Below are positions 52,601 to 61,300 of a DNA stretch of 64,000 nucleotides, in pieces (the first letter of the stretch is position 1; the number at the start of each line of letters is the position of its first letter). The DNA is from Streptomyces mobaraensis. GTDB lineage: Bacteria; Actinomycetota; Actinomycetes; Streptomycetales; Streptomycetaceae. The notes below the pieces were generated by a model. That model had not been told where the DNA came from and searched no databases. It saw nothing but the letters and a program-made list of their open reading frames with translations. Position numbers and translations under genes: made by a program. Location: NCBI RefSeq assembly GCF_020099395.1, contig NZ_CP083590.1:7006001-7070000 (forward strand). The letters run 5' to 3'.

Positions 52601-55600
52601 CCGGACGGCCGCTGCAAGCCCTACGCGGCGGCGGCCGACGGAGTCGGCTTCTCGGAGGGTGTCGGCCTGATCCTGCTGGAGCGTCTGTCGGATGCCCGAC
52701 GTCGAGGACATCGGGTACTGGGTGTGGTGCGGGGTTCGGCGGTGAACCAGGACGGCGCGAGCAACGGGCTGACGGCGCCGAACGGTCCGTCGCAGGAGCG
52801 GGTCATCCGACAGGCGTTGGCCAGTGCCCGGCTGACGGCGTCCGATGTGGACGTCGTGGAAGGGCATGGCACGGGGACGACGCTGGGCGATCCGATCGAG
52901 GCGCAGGCGCTCCTGGCCACGTACGGCAAGGAACGCGTCAGCGAACGGCCGTTGTGGTTGGGTTCGGTGAAGTCGAACATCGGGCACACGCAGGCCGCGG
53001 CGGGTGTGGCGGGTGTGATCAAGATGGTGATGGCGATGCGGCGGGGTGTGGTGCCGGCGAGTTTGCATGTGGATGAGCCGACGCCGCATGTGGACTGGGC
53101 GTCGGGTGCGGTGCGGGTGGTGTCGGAGGCGGTGCCGTGGCCTGAGGTGGATCGGCCGCGTCGGGCGGGTGTCTCGTCGTTCGGTGCGTCCGGCACCAAC
53201 GCACATCTGATCATCGAGCACGTCCCCGAGCCGGCGGCCCCGGAAAGGGAGCCTGCCGCCGACGCACCGACGCCTTGGGCCCTGTCCGCCCGCAGCCCGG
53301 AGGCACTGCGCGACCAAGCCCACCGCCTCAAGGAGGCTGTCGCCGGGGGAGCGGACCCGGCCGAGGTGGGGTGGTCCCTGCTGACGACGCGTGCTTCCCA
53401 CGAGCACCGGGCTGTGGTGGTGGGGACAGAGCATGCGGAGTTGATCGCCGGACTTGAGGCGTTGGCGGTGGGAGAGTCGCATGCGGGGTTGGTGGGTCCG
53501 GGTGTGGTGCGTGGAGGTAAGTCGATATGGCTCTTCAGTGGTCAGGGGAGTCAGTTGGTGGGGATGGGGTCGGGGTTGTATGAGCGGTTCCCGGTGTTCG
53601 CGGGGGCGTTCGATGAGGTGTGTGGGCTGCTGGAAGCGGAACTCGGGGCTTCGCTGAAGGATGTCGTCTTCGGCGGCCCTCAAGATCGTTTGGATCACAC
53701 GATGTGGGCGCAGGCGGGGTTGTTCGCGCTCCAGGTGGGGCTGGCCCGGCTGTGGGAGTCGGTGGGGATACGTCCCGATGTGGTGATCGGTCATTCGGTC
53801 GGTGAGATCGCTGCCGCGTATGTGGCGGGTGTGTTCGATCTGGCGGATGCGTGCCGGGTGGTGGGTGCCCGGGCGCGGTTGATGGGCGCGCTGCCCGAGG
53901 GTGGTGCGATGTGCGCGGTGCAGGCCACCCCTGAGGAACTCGCCGGCGACCTGGAGGGCTCGGGGGTGAGTGTCGCTGCGGTGAACACTCCTGATTCCAC
54001 CGTGATTTCCGGCCCTGCCGATGCTGTGGAGCGGATCGCTGCCGCATGGTCCGCCCAGGGACGCAAGACGAAAGCGCTCTCCGTCAGCCACGCGTTCCAC
54101 TCGGCGTTGATGGAGCCCATGCTCCCGGACTTCGCCGACGCGCTGGCCGAGGTGAGGTTCAAGGCTCCTGCGATCCCGTTGATCAGCAATGTGACCGGTC
54201 TGCCTGCCGATGAAGAGATCGCGTCTCCCGACTACTGGGTGCGTCATGTTCGCCAGCCGGTTCTCTTCCGGCAGGCCGTCGCGCATGTTGCCGACGAGGC
54301 GGGGTACTTCGTGGAGTTGGGTCCGGCTCCGGTGTTGACCACCGCCGCCCAGCACACCCTCGACGAGGTGGACGGTCCCGAGCCGCTGCTGGTCTCTTCA
54401 CTGGCCACTGGGCGGGCGGATGACCTGGCCTTTCTCCAAGCGGTGGCGCGGCTGCACACGGCCGGAGCCGCCGTGGACTGGACGGGCTGGTTCCTGGACC
54501 GCCCTGCGGTGGTGGATCTGCCGACGTATGCGTTCCAGCGTGAGCGGTTCTGGTTGGCCGGAGGGTCTGGGCGTGTGGATGCGGCGGGTCTGGGGTTGGT
54601 GGCCGCGGGGCATCCGTTGTTGGGTGCGGCGGTGGAGTTCGCCGATCGCGGTGGCTGCCTGCTGACGGGGCGGTTGTCGCGTTCGGGTGTTTCGTGGCTG
54701 GCCGATCATGAGGTGGCCGGGACGGTTCTCTTTCCCGGTGCGGCGTTGGTGGAGTGGGTGTTGCGGGCCGGTGACGAGGTGGGGTGTGTCACGGTCGAGG
54801 AGTTGATGTTGCAGGCTCCTGTGGTGGTGCCGGCGGCGTCGGGGTTGCGGGTGCAGGTGGTGGTGGACGCGGCGGCGGACGACGGTCGTCGTGAGGTGCG
54901 TGTCTACAGTCGTCCCGACGACGGCGACGACGCCTGGGTCTGCCACGCCACCGGCGTCCTCACCCCCGAAACATCCCGCCCCGCGCCGGAGTTGTCCGGC
55001 CCTTGGCCTCCCGCCGGAGCCGATCCGTTGGACGTCGAGACCTTCTACGCGCGCGCCGCCCAAGCCGGCTACGCGTACGGTCCGGCCTTCCAGGGGCTGA
55101 GGTCGGTGTGGCGGGACGGTGACGACCTGCTGGCCGAGGTCGCGCTGCCGGAGGCCGCCGGTTCGCGGGACGGTTACGGCATCCACCCCGCCCTCCTCGA
55201 CGCCGCGCTCCACCCCCTGTTGGCCGCCAGGTTCCCGGACGGCGGGCACGACGAGGTGCGCGTCCCCTACGAGTGGAACGGCGTATCGCTGTGGGCGGTG
55301 GGCGCCACGACCGTCCGCGTACGCCTCAGCCCCGTCGAAGGCGGCATCGAGCAGGGCGCGCGGGTGACGGTCGCCGACACGACCGGCGGTCCCGTACTGA
55401 GCGTCGACGCCATGCGGACCCGGGCCGTGCGGGCGTCCCACCTCTCGGCCCACCAACAGCGCGACCAACAGGGCCTGTTCACGGTGGAGTGGACGCCGAT
55501 TCCGGTGCCCGAGCAGGAGGCGCCGGGCGGCGCCCCCTGGGTCACACTCGGTGAAGGCGCCACCCCGGCCGATGTGGTGCGTTCCGACGACGAAGCGCCC

Positions 55601-58342
55601 TGGGCGGTGGTCACTCCCATCGAGGCCGGAGGCGACGGGCTCGCGGCGGCCGAGCGGGTGCTGTCCTTGGTCCAGGAGTTCCTGGCCGCACCCCGGCTGG
55701 CCGAGTCCCGGCTGCTGCTGGTGACCCGAGGTGCTGTCGCCACCGAGGACGACGGTGACGTCGATCCGGTCGCCGCTTCCATCTGGGGGCTGGTCCGCAG
55801 TGCCCAGTCCGAACACCCGGGCCGCTTCGTGCTCGTGGACACGGACGGCCTCGTGGACACGGACGGCGGAGACCTCCCGCAGGCCGCCCTGCGGCACCTC
55901 GTCGAAGAGCAGGACGAACCCCAGATCGCCCTGCGCGACGGCCGGTTCAGCGTCCCGCGCCTCACCCAGGCACGTCGGCCGGCCGCGCTGGTCGCGCCGC
56001 TCGGCGAACCGGCCTGGCGCCTCCGGATGGGCGCGGGCGGCTCGCTGGAGGACCTGACGGCGGCGCCCTGCCCGGAGGTTCTCGAACCCCTGGAGCCCGG
56101 CCGGATCCGGGTGTCGATGAGCGCCGCGGGCATCAACTTCCGCGATGTGCTCGTGGCCCTCGGCATGGTTTCCGCGTACGGGGCCATGGGCGGTGAGGGT
56201 GCCGGCGTCGTCACGGAGGTCGCACCGGACGTCACCCACGTCGCGGTCGGCGACCAGGTCATGGGCGTGTTCGAGGGCGCCTTCGGGTCCGTCGCGGTCG
56301 CCGACGCCCGTATGGTCGTGCCGGTTCCGTCGGGGTGGGGTGTGCTGGAGGCGGCGGGTGCGCCGGTGGCGTTCTTGACGGCTTGGTACGGGCTGGTGGA
56401 GTTGGCGGGTGTGCGGCCGGGTGAGTCGGTGTTGGTGCATGCGGCGACGGGTGGGGTGGGGATGGCGGCGGTGCGGATCGCCCGTCATCTGGGTGCGGAG
56501 GTGTTCGCGACGGCCAGTCCTGCCAAGCACGGTGTGCTGGAGGAGATGGGCATCGACGCCGGGCACCGTGCCTCCTCGCGTGATGTGGATTTCGAGGACC
56601 GGATCCGGCGGGCCACGGGTGGCCGTGGTGTGGATGTGGTGCTGAACAGCCTGACGGGCGAGTTCATCGAGGCGTCCTTGCGGCTGCTGCGCGAGGGCGG
56701 GCGCTTCCTGGAGATGGGCAAGACCGATGTGCGCGACCCGGCTGAGGTGGCCGAGCGGTATCCCGGGGTGACGTACCACCTCTATGACCTGGTCACCGAC
56801 GCCGGACCCGACCGGATCGGGCGGATGTTCGAGCGTCTCGCCGAACTCTTCACCTCAGACCGGCTTAAGCCGCTGCCGGTACGTTCCTGGCCGCTGGACA
56901 AGGCGCGGGAGGCGTTCCGGTTCATGAGTCAGGCCAAGCACACCGGCAAGCTGGTGCTGGAGATCCCCCGTGCCCTCGACCCCGAGGGCACGGTGATGAT
57001 CACCGGCGGCACCGGCGCGCTGGGGCGGCTCGTCGCCGAGCACCTCGTACGCGAGTGGGGTGTGCGGCGTCTGCTGTTGGCGGGTCGTCGTGGGCCGGAG
57101 GCTCCGGGCGCTGCTGAGCTGGTCGAGCACCTGCGGGGGTTGGGTGCCGAGGTGTCGGTGGTGGCGGCTGATGTGAGTGATGCGGTGTCGGTGGCGGAGT
57201 TGGTCGGCAAGGCGGATCCGGCGCATCCGCTGACGGGTGTGGTGCATGCCGCTGGTGTCCTGGAGGACGCGGTGGTGACGGCCCAGACCCCCGAGAGCCT
57301 GGCGCGTGTGTGGTCGGCGAAGGCGACGGCCGCGGCCAATCTGCACGAGGCGACGCGGGATCTGAGGTTGGGGGCGTTCGTCGTCTTCTCCTCGGCGGCT
57401 GCGACGCTGGGCAGTCCGGGTCAGGCCAACTACGCCGCGGCGAACGCCTACTGCGATGCTCTGATGCGTCACCGTCGTGCCGCGGGGCTGAGCGGGTTGT
57501 CGGTGGGCTGGGGGTTGTGGCAGACCTCCGGCGACGGCATGACCGGTGGTCTCGGTGAGACCGACGTCGCCCGCATGGCCCGCATCGGTGTCAAGGCGAT
57601 GAGCAGCGAACACGGCCTCGCCCTCCTCGACGCCGCACACCACCAGGGCCGGCCCCACGTGGTGGGGCTCGACCTCGACCTGCGGACCCTGGCCACCCAC
57701 CCCGTGGACACCAGGCCCACCCTCCTGCGCGGCCTCGCCGCTCCCGATCGGGCCGCAACGAGCAGGCCGACGGCTTCGGCGACCGCGGGCGCGCGGCCCG
57801 CCGACCTGGCGAGCCGGCTGGCCGCCCTGCCGCCGGCCGAACGGCACCACACACTGGTCGGCCTCATCCGGGAGCAGGCCGCCACCGTCCTCGGACACCA
57901 CACCGACAGCCTCACCACCGGCAGCACCTTCAAGGAACTCGGATTTGACTCCCTCACCGCGGTCGAACTGCGCAACAGGCTCTCCGCAGCCACCGGCCTG
58001 CGCCTGCCCGCCGGACTGGTCTTCGACTACCCGGACGCCGACACCCTGGCGGAACACCTCGACGGACGGCTCGCACCCGACGGCGGAACGCCGACCGGGC
58101 AGGAGGCCACCGATTCCGTCCTCCGCGACATGGCGAAGCTTGAGCGCACCCTGTCCTCCGCGCTCGTCGAACACCTCGACGCGGACGCCGTCACCGCGCG
58201 TCTGGAATCCCTCCTGGCGAAGTGGCGGGCGTCCGGCGCGGCGTCCGGTGCCGCGCCCGACTCCGGCAGCGCCAAGGAGCAGCTCCAGGTCGCCACGACC
58301 GACCAGGTGCTCGACTTCATCGACAAAGAGCTGGGTCTGTGA
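46603..58342 (+). CDS. Modular PKS 4: modules 5 (KS-AT-DH-KR-ACP) and 6 (KS-AT-DH-ER-KR-ACP), frameshifted
   Basis: Read through a one-base correction this is about 3912 residues. As given, the frame from ATG 46603 leaves the PKS sequence near residue 1225 and stops at 50760, while homology resumes in the +1 frame from about 50282. Module 5: docking helix [15 protein letters not shown] Cys209; AT GHSQG (Ser658) with YASH (757), methylmalonyl; DH His966; [shift]; KR LDD (B-type), Tyr at 51275; ACP Ser at 51767. Module 6: KS Cys at 52460; AT GHSVG (53795) with HAFH (about 54089), malonyl; DH His at 54707; [14 protein letters not shown] near 56140; KR with LED, Tyr at 57431; ACP Ser at 57950; docking tail [13 protein letters not shown]. 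Predicted output: a trisubstituted alkene, then a saturated two-carbon unit. Confidence 0.9.
48300..49180 (+). repeat. Methylmalonyl-AT homologous block, copy 4 (module 5)
   Basis: Nearly identical to AT stretches of modules 1, 2, 4 and 7. Confidence 0.8.
50263..50283 (+). other. Frameshift site in PKS 4 (one extra base)
   Basis: Between the DH and KR of module 5 the coding frame shifts by +1. Candidate sites are CCC at 50267-50269 and a run of six G at 50276-50281; removing one base from either restores [11 protein letters not shown], the usual linker start before the KR structural subdomain. The G6 run is the likelier place for a sequencing error. A true mutation would truncate the protein before the module 5 KR. 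Confidence 0.85.
51851..51972 (+). repeat. ACP5-KS6 linker, duplicated at ACP7-KS8
   Basis: Matches 63750-63871 at a constant offset of 11,899 bases: identical or nearly so for the first 70 bases, a short divergent stretch, then identical again into the KS start. Confidence 0.85.
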
Positions 58343-58394
58343 ACCGACGACCGTGCACGGCGCGACAACCACGCTGAAGGCTGGGTGAACTCTC

Positions 58395-61300
58395 ATGGCG
58401 AGTGAAGAGCAACTGGTCGACTACCTCAAGCGGGTCGCCGCCGAACTGCACGACACGCGGCAGCGGTTGCGCGAAGTGGAGGAGCGCTCCCAGGAGCCGG
58501 TGGCCATCGTCGGCATGGCCTGCCGGTTCCCCGGCGGCGTCGCGTCGCCCGAGGCCCTGTGGGAGCTGGTGGCCGAGGGCAAGGACGCCATCGAGGGCTT
58601 CCCCACCGACCGCGGCTGGGACCTGGAGGGCCTCTACCACCCCGACCCCGACCACCCGGGAACCTGCTACGTACGCGAGGGCGGATTCCTCGACGGCGCC
58701 GACCGGTTCGACTCCGGGTTTTTCGGCTTCAGCCCGCGCGAGGCCCTCGCCAGCAGCCCGCAGCTGCGCCTGCTCCTGGAGACGTCCTGGGAGGTGCTCG
58801 AACGGGCGGGTATCGACCCCACCACCCTGAAGGGCAGCCCCACGGGCGTCTACGTGGGTGCCGCGACGACCGGCAACCCGACCCAGGGCGACCCGGCGGG
58901 CAAGGCCACCGAGGGGTACGCGGGCAGCGCGCCCAGCGTCCTCTCGGGCCGCGTCTCCTTCACCCTCGGCCTCGAAGGCCCGGCCGTGACCGTCGAGACC
59001 GCCTGCTCGTCCTCGCTGGTGGCCATGCACCTGGCCGCGCAGGCACTCCGGCAGGGCGAGTGCGACCTGGCCCTCGCCGGCGGCGTGACCGTGATGTCCA
59101 CACCCGAGGTGTTCACCGGCTTCTCCCGCCAGCGCGGCCTGGCCCCCGACGGCCGCTGCAAGCCCTTCGCCGCGGCGGCCGACGGCACGGGCTGGGGCGA
59201 GGGCGCGGGCCTGATCCTGCTCGAGCGTCTGTCGGACGCGCGCCGCAACGGGCACAAGGTCCTCGCCGTTCTGCGGGGTTCGGCCGTCAACCAGGACGGC
59301 GCCAGCAACGGCTTCACCGCGCCCAACGGCCCCTCGCAGCGCCGCGTCATCCGGCAGGCGCTGGCCGGAGCCAACCTCTCCACGTCCGAGATCGACGCGG
59401 TGGAGGCGCACGGCACCGGCACCAAGCTGGGCGACCCCATCGAGGCCGAGGCCCTCATCGCCACGTACGGCAAGGAGCGCGACGAGGACCGGCCGCTGTG
59501 GCTCGGCTCGGTGAAGTCCAACATCGGCCACACGCAGGCGGCCGCCGGTGTGGCCGGTGTGATCAAGATGGTGATGGCACTCCGGCGCGAGCTGCTGCCC
59601 GCCACCCTGCACGTGGACGAGCCCACCCCGCACGTGCAGTGGGAAGGCGGCGGCGTACGGCTGCTCACCGAGCCGGTTCCGTGGTCGCGGAGCGAACGGG
59701 TGCGCCGGGCCGGCGTGTCCTCGTTCGGTATCTCGGGGACGAACGCGCATGTGATCCTGGAGGAGGCGCCGGCGGAGGTTTCCGACGAGGGTGTGCCGGA
59801 GCCTGTTCCGGGTGCGGTGGTGCCGTGGGTGGTGTCCGGGCGTACGGGTGAGGCGCTGCGGGAGCAGGCCCAGCGTTTGGGTGCCTTCGCGTCGGAGAGC
59901 TCCTCGCTGTTGGACGTGGGTTGGTCGCTGGCGACGTCGCGTGCGGCCTTCGAGCACCGGGCCGTGGTGGTGGGCCGGGACGTCGGTCAGGCGGTCGCGG
60001 GTCTTGAGGCGCTGGCCGCGGGTGAGGTGTCGGCGGATGTGGTGTCCGGGGTGGCCGGTGAGATGGGCCCTGGGCCGGTGCTGGTGTTCCCGGGGCAGGG
60101 GTCGCAATGGGTGGGCATGGGTGCCCAACTGTTGGATGAATCACCGGTGTTCGCGGCTCGGATTGCCGAGTGTGAGCGGGCGTTGTCTCCGTATGTCGAC
60201 TGGTCGTTGGTCGAGGTATTGAGCGGTGACGGCGATGTGCTGTCGCGGGTGGAGGTGGTGCAGCCGGTTCTGTGGGCGGTGATGGTCTCTCTCGCCGCCG
60301 TCTGGGCGGAGTACGGGGTGAAGCCCGCCGCGGTGATCGGTCATTCGCAAGGTGAGATGGCTGCGGCGGTGGTGGCTGGTGCGTTGTCGTTGGAGGATGC
60401 GGCGCGGATCGTCGCGGTGCGTAGTGATGCGTTGAGGAGGTTGGCCGGTCGGGGTGCGATGGCTTCTCTCGGCGTGGGCCGGGAACTTGCCGAAGAGTTC
60501 ATCGACGGGCACGCAGGAGTCGGCGTCGCTGCCGTGAACGGCCCTTCGTCGACGGTGGTTTCGGGCCCGCCGGAGCAGGTGGCCGCAGTGGTCGCGGAAG
60601 CTGAGGCGCAAGGTCATCGTGCACGCCTGATCGATGTGGATTACGCCTCGCACGGTCCGCAGGTGGATGAGATCGCGGATCTGCTGGCCGAGCGTCTGAG
60701 CGGTGTCGAGCCTTTGGCGACCGACATCGCGTTCTACTCCACGGTCACCGCCGGCCGGATCGACACCGCCACTTTGACCTCCGACTACTGGATCACGAAC
60801 CTGCGGCAGCAGGTCCGCTTCGCCGACACGGTCGAAGCACTGCTGGCGGACGGCTATCGCGTCTTCATCGAGGCCAGCCCGCACCCGGTGCTGAACCTGG
60901 GCATGGAGGAGACCATCGAGCAGGCGGACGTCACCGCCACGGTGGTGCCCACCCTGCGCCGCGAGCACGGCGACATCCTCCAGCTCACGCATTCCGTGGC
61001 GCGCGCGTTCACGGCTGGCGCGGACGTCGACTGGCGGCGTTTCTTTCCCACGGACCCCACCCCCCGTACCGTCGACCTGCCCACCTACGCCTTCCAGCAC
61101 CAGCGTTACTGGCTGGAGGTCGACGGAGTCGGTGACGTCCGGCAGGCGGGGCTGCGGCGCTTGGAGCACACGCTGCTGCCCGCCGCGCTCGGTCTGGCGG
61201 ACGGCGCGCTCGTACTGACCGGCCGGCTCGCGGCGTCCGGTGCCGCCGGCTGGCTCGTCGACCACGCCGTGACGGGGACGACGCTGGTGCCCGGCGCGGC

